This document shows, piece after piece, positions 45,152-52,823 of a stretch of 64,000 bases of DNA (position 1 is the stretch's first letter; every line of letters begins with the position of its first letter). The notes under the pieces were generated by a model. The model saw only the letters and a program-made list of their open reading frames with translations. It was not told where the DNA came from and searched no databases. Source of the stretch: Bacteroides ovatus (lineage in GTDB: Bacteria; Bacteroidota; Bacteroidia; Bacteroidales; Bacteroidaceae). The DNA is taken from the NCBI RefSeq assembly GCF_001314995.1, contig NZ_CP012938.1, forward strand, positions 1,984,001-2,048,000, written 5' to 3'. A program made the translations under genes and the position numbers.

Positions 45152-45182
45152 TTTGGAAATTAGAAGATAATATCTATCTTTG
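45152..45182 (+). promoter_or_regulatory. Promoter of tRNA-His
   Basis: TTTG (45152-45155), 19-bp spacer and TATCTTTG (45175-45182), 26 bp before the tRNA. Confidence 0.8.
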
Positions 45183-45208
45183 CACCGCGTTAGAGAAACG
45201 CAAACATG

Positions 45209-45282
45209 GTGGATGTAGTTCAGTTGGTTAGAGCGTCAGATTGTGGTTCTGAATGTCGCCGGTTCGAGTCCGGTCTTCCACC
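45209..45282 (+). tRNA. tRNA-His (anticodon GTG)
   Basis: Acceptor GTGGATG pairs with CTTCCAC (one T-T mismatch); anticodon loop TTGTGGT gives GTG (His); T arm GCCGG-TTCGAGT-CCGGT. The encoded G at 45208 pairs with C73, the extra G-1 that marks tRNA-His. A hairpin terminator follows. Confidence 0.95.
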
Positions 45283-45287
45283 CAACA

Positions 45288-45322
45288 AAAACCCTTGTAA
45301 GTTAAATACTTATGAGGGTTTT
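45288..45322 (+). terminator. Terminator after tRNA-His
   Basis: AAAACCCT...AGGGTTTT with inner TAAGT/ACTTA stem, six bases after the tRNA. The 200 bp beyond it holds no gene; it contains a run CTTGTTGTTGGTCTATTGTTG of unknown meaning, shortened here. Confidence 0.7.
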
Positions 45323-45481
45323 CTGCTTTCAGGAAATAGGCATCTTAGAGAGCAAATCATGCTAAATCCTACCTAATATTCCTTGTTGTTGGTCTATTGT
45401 TGACCCCCAATTAAGTAAGTTAAAATGCTAACAAATAATACATAAATCTTTCCGTTTAACCCATAAACCAAATATATTCTC

Positions 45482-45489
45482 TATATTTG
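45482..45489 (+). promoter_or_regulatory. -7 promoter box of the PspC gene
   Basis: TATATTTG, 33 bp before the ATG at 45523. Confidence 0.5.
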
Positions 45490-45522
45490 TGTAGCATTTG
45501 CATTAAAAGAACATAGTATATC

Positions 45523-45756
45523 ATGGAAAATGAAAAGAAATTAACCCGCTCTTCCAATCGAATGATTGCAGGTGTATGTGCCGGAATAGCCGAATATTTC
45601 GGATGGGATGCTACTTTATTGAGAATAGTATATATATTGGCTACATTCTTCACTGCTTTCGCCGGAGTGATTATATATATTATCTTGTGGATTGTCATGC
45701 CGGGAAGAAAACCTTCAGACGGATATGAAGACCGCATGAATCAACGCCTACATTGA
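45523..45756 (+). CDS. PspC-domain small membrane protein
   Basis: 77 residues. KKLTRSSNRMIAGVCAGIAE followed by YFGWDATLLRIVYILATFF is the classic PspC domain, with one or two TM segments up to about residue 63. PspC proteins take part in envelope-stress signalling in proteobacteria; the Bacteroides form is a short stand-alone version. It ends 1 bp before the VOC gene, so the two are co-transcribed. Confidence 0.9.
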   Translation: MENEKKLTRSSNRMIAGVCAGIAEYFGWDATLLRIVYILATFFTAFAGVIIYIILWIVMPGRKPSDGYEDRMNQRLH

Positions 45757-45757
45757 T

Positions 45758-46135
45758 ATGAAAATCAAGAATATCGACCATATCGTCATACCGGTGTCCG
45801 ATATAGATAAAAGCCTACATTTCTACACAGAAGTCCTGGGAATGGAAGCCGATACAAGCAACCAACGCTTTGCCGTCAAGTTCGGTAATCAGAAAATCAA
45901 TCTTCACGTAGGAAAAGCACAGTTCCTTCCTGCTGCTAAGCATCCTGCTTTCGGAAGTGCGGACATCTGTCTACTGACAGAAGGAAACATAGAGGAAATA
46001 AAAGTCGAAGTAGAATCCAAAGGAATAGAAATAGAAGTCGGTATAGTCCAGCGTCGAGGTGCGCAGGGTGCCATCCGGAGTATTTATTTCAGAGATCCGG
46101 ATGGTAATCTGATAGAAGTAAGTACATTAATATAA
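45758..46135 (+). CDS. VOC-family metalloprotein
   Basis: 125 residues. Start NIDHIVIPVSDIDKSLHFYT with the metal His, middle INLHVGKA, end YFRDPDGNLIEVSTLI with the Glu ligand. The pattern is that of single-domain VOC proteins (dioxygenase or glyoxalase type). Its 3' end overlaps the convergent dnaX by 9 bp. Related in fold, but not clearly in sequence, to the VOC protein at 17506-17883. Confidence 0.9.
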   Translation: MKIKNIDHIVIPVSDIDKSLHFYTEVLGMEADTSNQRFAVKFGNQKINLHVGKAQFLPAAKHPAFGSADICLLTEGNIEEIKVEVESKGIEIEVGIVQRRGAQGAIRSIYFRDPDGNLIEVSTLI

Positions 46136-47992
46136 TTCCAGCCCGAACTCATCTTTCAGTTGCATCAATGCCTGATTCTTTTGAGCCATCATCTGGAATT
46201 TCTCGACACGTCCCACAGGACGTACTGTTTCTGTTGCCTCACTTACCCGCACTGTCATCATCACTTTACTGTTCTTCAGTCTGCCGCGAAGATAATCCTG
46301 CAATTCGGGAATCAAAGCTGTAAAATCCTTTGCAGCAAACTCATTATCAACCACCACTTCAAAAGTCGTTGAGTTGTTAAGCAACGCCGGACGGAGCATC
46401 TGCATACGTTTTGCAAGAGCATCCTGTTCTTTCGGCAACTGGCCGGCATACTCCTGCCAATAATAATTCAAATCCCGGTCATTGAACATAAAATCCTCTT
46501 CCGGTTGTTGCACCTTAGGAACATAAGTTGTAGTCGCATTCTGCGATACTTGGTCACGCTGCGGATTCTTGATAGATACCCCCAAGCTGGACATCTTCAT
46601 CACGGGAATTTTTCGTTCTTCCTTGGCAGTCTGAGCAACTCCCGCTCCTTGTGACGGAGCAGACGAAGCCGCACCAGGAGAAGCCGGTGCTCCCGGTTGC
46701 ACAGCCGCAGAAGCCTGCGGATGCTGGGCAGTAGTGCCATTAGCAGCCTGTGTTGTAACTGAAGACGGAGACGAATGAACTGGAGCCTGCTGAACCTGAG
46801 TGGCAGAAGCTACCTGCGGCTGCTGTGCTGCGGCAGGCTGAGTGAATACGGGTTTTATAGTCTTCTTAGGGCCACGCCCACCACTCACGTCATCCCCCTC
46901 GGTGGTAAGCTGTGCAACCTGTATCAAGGTCAGTTCTACCAGCAAACGCTTATTTTTGCTGATGCGGTAATTCAAATCGCACTCATTACACAGCTTCATA
47001 GCCCGGTACAAGAAAGGTAACGGACATTTCTGCGCCTGTTCCTGATAACGTTGGCGTATGCTCGCTCCCACTTCCAGTAAAGGCAATGTCACCGGGTCTT
47101 TCCCGACCAACAAGTCACGGAAATGAGACGACAATCCGGTAATAAAGTGACTTCCGTCAAAACCTTTATTCAATATATCATTGAAAAGCAACAATGCGTC
47201 GCTCACCTTGTTTTCGAGGAAGCAATCCGTCAGACGGAAATAATATTCATAATCAAGTACGTTCAGATTATCAATCACACTCTTATAGGTGATATTTCCT
47301 CCGGTGAAACTAACCACCTGATCGAAGATAGACAATGCATCACGCATACCACCGTCCGCCTTCATGGCTATCACGTTCAGCGCTTCCGGCTCTGCCGTGA
47401 TTCCTTCTTTCGAAGCAACATACGACAGATGATTCACCGTATCTTCCACGCTTATCCGGTTAAAGTCATAAATCTGACAACGTGAAAGAATGGTAGGAAG
47501 AATCTTATGCTTCTCCGTCGTAGCCAGAATAAAAATCGCATGACGGGGAGGTTCTTCCAGCGTTTTCAGGAACGCATTGAAAGCAGATGCCGAGAGCATG
47601 TGCACCTCGTCGATGATATATACCTTATACTTACCAATCTGTGGCGGGATACGCACTTGCTCCACCAACTGGCGAATGTCATCCACCGAGTTATTAGAAG
47701 CAGCATCGAGTTCGTGAATATTATATGACCGCTGTTCGTTGAAAGCTACACATGACTCACACTGATTGCAAGCCTCTCCGTCAGCGGTAGGCGTCATACA
47801 ATTAATGGTTTTGGCAAAGATACGCGCGCAAGTCGTTTTTCCTACCCCGCGCGGTCCGCAAAACAAATAAGCATGAGCCAGTTTTTGGGTAGCAATTGCA
47901 TTTTTCAGCGTAGTAGTCAACGCCCGCTGCCCCACCACCGATTCGAACGTGGACGGACGGTATTTACGGGCTGAAACAATATAGTTTTCCAT
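46127..47992 (-). CDS. dnaX: DNA polymerase III subunit gamma/tau
   Basis: 621 residues. AAA+ clamp-loader subunit. RKYRPSTFESVVGQ is at the N-terminus; Walker A is GPRGVGKTTCARIF; a zinc cluster appears as CMTPTADGEACNQCESC; Walker B is YIIDEVHMLS; the sensor region is LATTEKHKILPTILSRC. Residues 390-480 are a Gln/Ala/Pro-rich linker and the tail is the tau domain. I see no slippery heptamer like the E. coli A-run, so a short gamma form is not predicted. ATG at 47992 is preferred over 48043, as TACATTTG lies between. Confidence 0.96.
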   Translation of the reverse strand: MENYIVSARKYRPSTFESVVGQRALTTTLKNAIATQKLAHAYLFCGPRGVGKTTCARIFAKTINCMTPTADGEACNQCESCVAFNEQRSYNIHELDAASNNSVDDIRQLVEQVRIPPQIGKYKVYIIDEVHMLSASAFNAFLKTLEEPPRHAIFILATTEKHKILPTILSRCQIYDFNRISVEDTVNHLSYVASKEGITAEPEALNVIAMKADGGMRDALSIFDQVVSFTGGNITYKSVIDNLNVLDYEYYFRLTDCFLENKVSDALLLFNDILNKGFDGSHFITGLSSHFRDLLVGKDPVTLPLLEVGASIRQRYQEQAQKCPLPFLYRAMKLCNECDLNYRISKNKRLLVELTLIQVAQLTTEGDDVSGGRGPKKTIKPVFTQPAAAQQPQVASATQVQQAPVHSSPSSVTTQAANGTTAQHPQASAAVQPGAPASPGAASSAPSQGAGVAQTAKEERKIPVMKMSSLGVSIKNPQRDQVSQNATTTYVPKVQQPEEDFMFNDRDLNYYWQEYAGQLPKEQDALAKRMQMLRPALLNNSTTFEVVVDNEFAAKDFTALIPELQDYLRGRLKNSKVMMTVRVSEATETVRPVGRVEKFQMMAQKNQALMQLKDEFGLELY

Positions 47993-48032
47993 ATCCGGGA
48001 TTCTCTCTGTTTTTGAAATTTCGCTTATTCTG

Positions 48033-48040
48033 CAAATGTA
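48033..48040 (-). promoter_or_regulatory. -7 promoter box of dnaX
   Basis: TACATTTG on the minus strand, 41 bp before the start at 47992. Confidence 0.55.
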
Positions 48041-48119
48041 CACAAAAAAAGTGATAAGTAATAAGGGATAAAGAGAGAAGTTTTGAAGCCGAAGCGATAA
48101 GTTTTTAAGTTATTAGTTT

Positions 48120-48127
48120 TATCTTTG
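48120..48127 (+). promoter_or_regulatory. -7 promoter box of the DivIC-like gene
   Basis: TATCTTTG, 21 bp before the ATG at 48149, followed by an AAAAGGAG ribosome site. Confidence 0.65.
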
Positions 48128-48148
48128 CAGATATTAAAAGGAGAAATT

Positions 48149-48445
48149 ATGGGTAAACTAATCAGTATCTGGAGTTTCATATGCAGACGCAAGTACCTCA
48201 TTACGGTCGTTGCATTTGCTGTTATCATTGGCTTTCTGGACGAGAACAGCCTGGTTCGTCGTTTCGGATATGAACGGGAAATCAGCCAGTTGAAAGAAGA
48301 GATAGAAAAGTACCGGGCAGATTACGAAGAGAACACCAAACGTCTCAACGAAATAAGTACCAATCCGGACGCCATCGAACAGATCGCCCGTGAAAAGTAT
48401 CTGATGAAGAAACCCAACGAAGATATTTACGTTTTTGAAGATTAA
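48149..48445 (+). CDS. FtsB/DivIC-family septum formation protein
   Basis: 98 residues: a short N-terminal cytoplasmic part, one TM (YLITVVAFAVIIGFLDENSL, residues 16-35), a coiled coil (REISQLKEEIEKYRADYEEN) and the conserved tail IEQIAREKYLMKKPNEDIYV. Members link FtsL and FtsQ in the divisome. The start after AAAAGGAGAAATT is chosen over 48125. The next gene begins 3 bp after its stop. Confidence 0.93.
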   Translation: MGKLISIWSFICRRKYLITVVAFAVIIGFLDENSLVRRFGYEREISQLKEEIEKYRADYEENTKRLNEISTNPDAIEQIAREKYLMKKPNEDIYVFED

Positions 48446-48448
48446 AGA

Positions 48449-48790
48449 ATGAAACAATTAGTACCCGCCCTTTTCACCGCAGGCGCCATAATGGCTCTCA
48501 CCGGAGCAGCTGTGTTTATTACCGGATGGATATACGCTCCTTACATATATACTGTTGGAGCCGGATGTATCGCATTGGCACAAGTGAACACACCCGTCAA
48601 AGGAAAGAGCAAAACATTGAAACGCCTGCGTGTTCAGCAGATATTCGGCGCACTGGCACTTATCCTGACCGGAGCCTTTATGTTTACCACACGAGGCAAT
48701 GAATGGATTGCCTGCCTCACAGTTGCTGCCATCCTCGAACTTTACACCGCTTTCCGTATTCCACAGGAAGAAGAAAAAGAAAGGTCATAA
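48449..48790 (+). CDS. Small membrane protein, hypothetical
   Basis: 113 residues with about four hydrophobic segments (LVPALFTAGAIMALTGAAVF, ITGWIYAPYIYTVGAGCIAL, IFGALALILTGAFMFTT, WIACLTVAAILELYTAF). No family motif recognised. Overlap-like spacing with the DivIC-like gene (3 bp) shows co-transcription and hints at an envelope or division role, which is inference only. A hairpin terminator follows 6 bp after the stop. Confidence 0.75.
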   Translation: MKQLVPALFTAGAIMALTGAAVFITGWIYAPYIYTVGAGCIALAQVNTPVKGKSKTLKRLRVQQIFGALALILTGAFMFTTRGNEWIACLTVAAILELYTAFRIPQEEEKERS

Positions 48791-48795
48791 AAAAA

Positions 48796-48827
48796 GCCCG
48801 TTCATAGCTTTTCAGTCTTGAACAGGC
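48796..48827 (+). terminator. Terminator of the DivIC-like operon
   Basis: GCCCGTTCA...TGAACAGGC stem, followed by ATCACTTTTTTT. Confidence 0.75.
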
Positions 48828-48850
48828 ATCACTTTTTTTAATTCGATAAT

Positions 48851-48877
48851 GTTCCGTCCTTTTATAAAGAACGGAAC
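48851..48877 (-). terminator. Hairpin after the OmpH-like gene
   Basis: GTTCCGT...ACGGAAC stem, extended by TTCTTTATAAAAGGA pairing, 13 bp after the OmpH-like stop at 48891. No T tract follows, so the function is uncertain. Confidence 0.45.
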
Positions 48878-48890
48878 AGTTTTATATCAT

Positions 48891-49493
48891 TTATTTCTTC
48901 ACTGGTGAATATCTTGCATTCAACCCGTCAACAATTTCTTTTGTAATATTGAAAGTGCTGTCAGCATAAAGCAGGTTATCGAAACCAGTGTTGCTGAAGA
49001 TCAGGCTATATCCGTGAGTCTTATTATATTCTTTCAGGAAAGCGTTGATAGAATCGCGGAACTGCAAGCTATTCTTGTTGTTCTCTTCCATCAAACCATT
49101 CTGAAGTTTGTTGCTCAACTCTTGCAAATCTTGTTCCAACTTCACCAGACGGTTGTACTCTTGCTGCGCTCTATCTTGTGACAGGAAAGCATTGTTTTCA
49201 ACTTTCTTCTGAAAATCTTGCTTTTCCTTGTTCAAAGAGGTAGCCTTCTGATTCAATGTCATACGAACGTTTTCGCTCTTCTTTACCATCGCCTCATTCA
49301 AGTCAATACAGAAATTGTATTTGGCAAGCAGCGTATCTATTTCAACATAGGCAATTTTCATTCCTGACAGTTCGGCATTAGCCTGCGCCGGAGCATTGGT
49401 AGTTTGATTGTCAGTTTTGCCAGCACATTGTGAAAATAAAACGATAAACGCAAGAGCAGCCAAACCGTTCATGAGGTAGTTCATTCTATTCAT
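48891..49493 (-). CDS. OmpH/Skp-like periplasmic chaperone lipoprotein
   Basis: 200 residues. The signal MNYLMNGLAALAFIVLFSQC ends in a lipobox-like SQC, so it is probably lipid-anchored. The mature part has the Skp pattern: MKIAYVEIDTLLAKYNF, a long coiled-coil hairpin (about 75-150, QDFQKKVENNAFLSQDRAQQ), then the C-terminal YSLIFSNTGFDNLLYADS. Skp-type proteins hold unfolded outer-membrane proteins. Start at 49493; an ATG at 49484 is also possible. Downstream of a 77-residue membrane protein gene on the same strand. Confidence 0.9.
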   Translation of the reverse strand: MNRMNYLMNGLAALAFIVLFSQCAGKTDNQTTNAPAQANAELSGMKIAYVEIDTLLAKYNFCIDLNEAMVKKSENVRMTLNQKATSLNKEKQDFQKKVENNAFLSQDRAQQEYNRLVKLEQDLQELSNKLQNGLMEENNKNSLQFRDSINAFLKEYNKTHGYSLIFSNTGFDNLLYADSTFNITKEIVDGLNARYSPVKK

Positions 49494-49520
49494 AATTAAT
49501 AAGTATTGTTTTTAATAAAT

Positions 49521-49754
49521 TTAATTCATACTATCGTTCAAGGCTTTTTCCAACTCGTTAATAGAAAAACGCGGTTTCTTTTGTGCTTCGCGATCCTGCG
49601 ACTGCGCGCATCCGATTCCTTTCTGACGCAACGCTTTATTCCCGCTTACGTGACCATTCGGGAACTTCCCACCCTTCGTAAAGAATACTTTCACCCCTAA
49701 TAATACCAGGGAAATAGCAACTATTAACAAAGTTATCAGTATAGTCTCAACCAT
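49521..49754 (-). CDS. Small single-TM protein, hypothetical
   Basis: 77 residues: one N-terminal TM (ILITLLIVAISLVLLGVKVF) followed by a cytoplasmic tail with the ordered stretch FPNGHVSGNKALRQKGIGCA. I recall this motif as common in Bacteroidales, as an annotated 'membrane or secreted protein', but know no function; a His and Cys in it could bind a metal. Promoter box TATCTTTG lies 20 bp upstream. It ends 27 bp before the OmpH-like gene, so both are probably one unit. Confidence 0.75.
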   Translation of the reverse strand: MVETILITLLIVAISLVLLGVKVFFTKGGKFPNGHVSGNKALRQKGIGCAQSQDREAQKKPRFSINELEKALNDSMN

Positions 49755-49774
49755 TTCTATTAATTTTGTGAGTG

Positions 49775-49782
49775 CAAAGATA
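49775..49782 (-). promoter_or_regulatory. -7 promoter box of the small-TM/OmpH unit
   Basis: TATCTTTG on the minus strand, 20 bp before the start at 49754. Confidence 0.65.
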
Positions 49783-49887
49783 GGCTTTAATGAGATATGA
49801 GTTCAGATAAGTCAATCAAATTAACCATATTTAGCAATAGAAGAAGCGAAAACAACCCTTCTATTCCTATTATAAAATAGAAACAGC

Positions 49888-51348
49888 ATGGAAAAAAAAG
49901 ACTTAAAGCCGGCTGGCGTATTCAAGTATTTCGAAGAAATCTGCCAAGTGCCACGCCCTTCGAAGAAGGAAGAGAAAATGATTGCCTACCTGAAGGCATT
50001 CGGAGCAAAACATAATCTCGAAACCAAGGTGGACGAAGCCGGTAATGTATTGATTAAAAAGCCCGCTACTCCGGGAAAAGAAAATCTTCAAACCGTCGTT
50101 CTGCAATCGCATATCGACATGGTGTGCGAAAAGAATAACGATGTTCAACATGACTTCCTCACCGATCCCATCGAAACTGAAATTGACGGTGAATGGCTGA
50201 AAGCCAAAGGCACAACCCTCGGAGCCGACAACGGTATCGGTGTAGCCACCGAACTGGCTATCCTGGCTGACGACAGCATCGAACATGGTCCGTTGGAATG
50301 TCTGTTTACTGTAGACGAAGAAACGGGGCTTACCGGAGCTTTTGCCCTACAAGAAGGTTTTATGAGCGGTGACATCCTTCTGAACCTCGATTCGGAAGAT
50401 GAAGGAGAAATCTTTATCGGATGTGCCGGAGGTATTGACTCCGTTGCAGAATTTACGTATAAAGAGGTAGAAGTTCCCGCCGGATATTTCTTCTTCAAGG
50501 TGGAAGTGAAAGGTTTGAAAGGCGGTCACTCCGGTGGTGACATTCATTTGGGACGGGGCAATGCCAACAAAATACTGAACCGTTTTCTTTCACGCATGGC
50601 TGGCAGACATGATCTGTACCTTTGTGAAATCAACGGAGGTAATCTGCGTAACGCTATTCCCCGCGAGGCTTATGCAATTTGTGCAGTTCCCGAAGATGCC
50701 AAGCATGATGTCCGCACCGAACTGAATATTTTCACCAGCGAAATGGAAGACGAATTATCTGTTGTAGAACCTGACTTAAAGTTGGTACTCGAATCGGAAG
50801 CTCCCCGTAAGATAGCTATCGACCAGGATACCACTACCCGCTTATTAAAAGCTCTGTATGCAGCTCCTCACGGTGTATATGCTATGAGCCAGGATATTCC
50901 CGGACTGGTGGAAACGTCTACCAATCTGGCATCTGTCAAGATGAAACCGAATCATATCATCCGTATTGAAACCAGTCAGCGAAGCTCGATACTATCCGCA
51001 CGCAACGATATGGCGAACACGGTTAGGGCCGTATTCCAACTGGCAGGAGCTAATGTTACGTTCGGTGAAGGTTATCCGGGATGGAAACCGAATCCACATT
51101 CGGCCATCCTCGAAGTAGCAGTTGAATCATACAAACGCTTATTTGGTGTAGATGCGAAAGTTAAAGCCATCCATGCAGGATTGGAATGTGGTCTGTTCCT
51201 TGATAAATATCCAACGCTGGATATGATCTCTTTCGGACCGACACTGACAGGTGTTCATTCTCCTGACGAACGAATGCTTATTCCTACTGTAGAAAAGTTC
51301 TGGAAACACCTGTTGGACATCCTGGCACATGTACCTGCCAAGAAGTAG
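49888..51348 (+). CDS. pepD: Aminoacyl-histidine dipeptidase (M20C family)
   Basis: 486 residues. Cleaves Xaa-His and other dipeptides with two zinc ions. Metal-site motifs: LQSHIDMVCEKN (His and Asp), LGADNGIGVA (bridging Asp), FTVDEETGLTGA (Glu-Glu pair), LNLDSEDEGEI, and the last His in ECGLFLDKYP/THSPDERM region (GVHSPDERM). N-terminus VFKYFEEICQVPRPSKKEE is family-typical. Cytoplasmic, no signal. No clear promoter box in the 130 bp upstream. Its last 20 bp overlap the frame of the next gene. Confidence 0.95.
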   Translation: MEKKDLKPAGVFKYFEEICQVPRPSKKEEKMIAYLKAFGAKHNLETKVDEAGNVLIKKPATPGKENLQTVVLQSHIDMVCEKNNDVQHDFLTDPIETEIDGEWLKAKGTTLGADNGIGVATELAILADDSIEHGPLECLFTVDEETGLTGAFALQEGFMSGDILLNLDSEDEGEIFIGCAGGIDSVAEFTYKEVEVPAGYFFFKVEVKGLKGGHSGGDIHLGRGNANKILNRFLSRMAGRHDLYLCEINGGNLRNAIPREAYAICAVPEDAKHDVRTELNIFTSEMEDELSVVEPDLKLVLESEAPRKIAIDQDTTTRLLKALYAAPHGVYAMSQDIPGLVETSTNLASVKMKPNHIIRIETSQRSSILSARNDMANTVRAVFQLAGANVTFGEGYPGWKPNPHSAILEVAVESYKRLFGVDAKVKAIHAGLECGLFLDKYPTLDMISFGPTLTGVHSPDERMLIPTVEKFWKHLLDILAHVPAKK

Positions 51349-52528
51349 CGGGCAAATAAGTCAACATAAAGAAGAGTATGGTAACAGTCAAAAAAGAATA
51401 GCTGTTATCGTACTCTTTTTTACTATGATATTATCAGGTGTAAGTTTCCTCGCTCCTTCCAATATCATTGCACAAGAGGTTCACGGCAGACAAGCCTCCT
51501 CTCAACAAGAAAGAATCTCTTTCCGTGTTGTAAGTTGGAACATAGAAAACCTGTTCGACACACACCACGACAGTCTGAAGAACGATCATGAATATCTTCC
51601 CGATGCGATACGTCATTGGAATTATAGCAGATATAAGAAAAAACTGGCTGATGTTGCCCGTGTAATTACTGCTATTGGCGAATGGAATCCTCCCGCATTA
51701 GTTGGATTATGTGAAGTAGAAAATGATACAGTGCTTCGTGACCTTACCCGTCGTTCTCCTTTAAAAGAGCTCAGCTATCGTTATGTAATGACCAACTCCC
51801 CTGATTTAAGAGGAATTGACGTAGCCTTGCTTTATCAACGGGATCTATTCAAACTATTATCTTCCCGTTCCATCTCCATTCCTCCGTTTAAGCAGCACCG
51901 TCCGACAAGAGATTTGCTACACGTCAGCGGGCTTCTACTGGCGGGAGATACACTCGACGTATTTGTCTGCCACTTCCCCAGCCGTTCGGGTGGAGCCAAA
52001 GAATCGGAACCTTATCGTTTATATGTAGCTCACATACTGCGTACGGAAGTCGATAGCATTATGAATATTCGTTCTCATCCGCAAGCCATTATCATGGGGG
52101 ATTTCAACGATTACCCGACGAATCAGTCCATTCTGAAAATACTGAAAGCCGAAGCGCCTCCTGTTAAAACCAATGACCTAGCTTCAACAACCGACTCCGC
52201 CAACGCCTCAACAGTTACCCCCTCCTCACTAAAACTATATCATCTACTTGCCCGAAAAGCAAAATCAAAAAACTTCGGTTCTTACAAATTTCGTGGTGAA
52301 TGGGGATTACTCGACCACTTGATTGTATCAGGCACGCTATTAAATCAATCAAATCACTTTTTCACTAGCGAAGAAAAAGCAAATGTATGCCTTCTCCCTT
52401 TTTTACTGAAAGACGACGAAAAATATGGTGACAAAGAACCTTTCCGCACTTATAAGGGAATGAAATATCAAGGAGGCATCAGTGACCATCTTCCTATCTA
52501 CACAGACTTTGAATTGATTGTATATTAA
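51329..52528 (+). CDS. Endonuclease/exonuclease/phosphatase-family secreted protein, start region shifted
   Basis: The open frame gives 399 residues. From residue 67 the EEP fold is clear: FRVVSWNIENLFDTHHD (metal Asn/Glu), LVGLCEVENDTV, IIMGDFNDYP (Asp/Asn) and GGISDHLPIYTDF (final Asp-His). The N-terminus is doubtful. An ATG at 51378 with a good AAGAAGAG ribosome site reads MVTVKK and then a stop; one extra A in the A6 run (51390-51395) would give MVTVKKRIAVIVLFFTMIL, a perfect signal peptide. The alternative start at 51329 overlaps pepD. This could be a -1 frameshift or slippage site, or an indel error. Confidence 0.82.
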   Translation: MYLPRSSGQISQHKEEYGNSQKRIAVIVLFFTMILSGVSFLAPSNIIAQEVHGRQASSQQERISFRVVSWNIENLFDTHHDSLKNDHEYLPDAIRHWNYSRYKKKLADVARVITAIGEWNPPALVGLCEVENDTVLRDLTRRSPLKELSYRYVMTNSPDLRGIDVALLYQRDLFKLLSSRSISIPPFKQHRPTRDLLHVSGLLLAGDTLDVFVCHFPSRSGGAKESEPYRLYVAHILRTEVDSIMNIRSHPQAIIMGDFNDYPTNQSILKILKAEAPPVKTNDLASTTDSANASTVTPSSLKLYHLLARKAKSKNFGSYKFRGEWGLLDHLIVSGTLLNQSNHFFTSEEKANVCLLPFLLKDDEKYGDKEPFRTYKGMKYQGGISDHLPIYTDFELIVY

Positions 52529-52638
52529 TTATGGCAAACGATAGTAGCCAATATTATCAGGTTATTACAAATAAAGATAGTCAACCATTATCAGAGAAGT
52601 ACAAACGCCGCTACAGCATACTCTGACAAGAGACTATT

Positions 52639-52718
52639 CTCACTACGATGAGAAAAAATACTCATCGCCATGAGAAAAATTTCTCATTATAATGAGAATC
52701 TTTTCTCATCGTAGTGAG
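52639..52718. repeat. Array of four palindromes with exact 22-bp period
   Basis: Fourteen-bp palindromes start at 52639, 52661, 52683 and 52705, exactly 22 bp apart: CTCAC-TACG-ATGAG, CTCAT-CGCC-ATGAG, CTCAT-TATA-ATGAG and CTCAT-CGTA-GTGAG. The 8-bp spacers are A/T only. Arms are kept and centres vary, as in the GTTTC/GAAAC array at 7471-7620, but the arm sequence is different. It fills part of the 295-bp gap between two genes; the rest of that gap shows nothing else. Confidence 0.9.
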
Positions 52719-52823
52719 AATACTTGAGAAATATAACGCCTCATCATAGCTTCATAAATTAAATTATCAAACAAGAGTTCCGAACTTCTATTTCTCCATG
52801 TCCTCTATGATGCAAATGATGAA

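Noticed and set aside
45456..45737. 93-residue minus-strand frame across the PspC gene
   Set aside because: Antisense shadow of PspC, whose plus-strand motif is clear.
46127..47992. Programmed frameshift in dnaX producing a short gamma form
   Set aside because: No A-AAA-AAG type slippery run with a following hairpin was found at the domain border.
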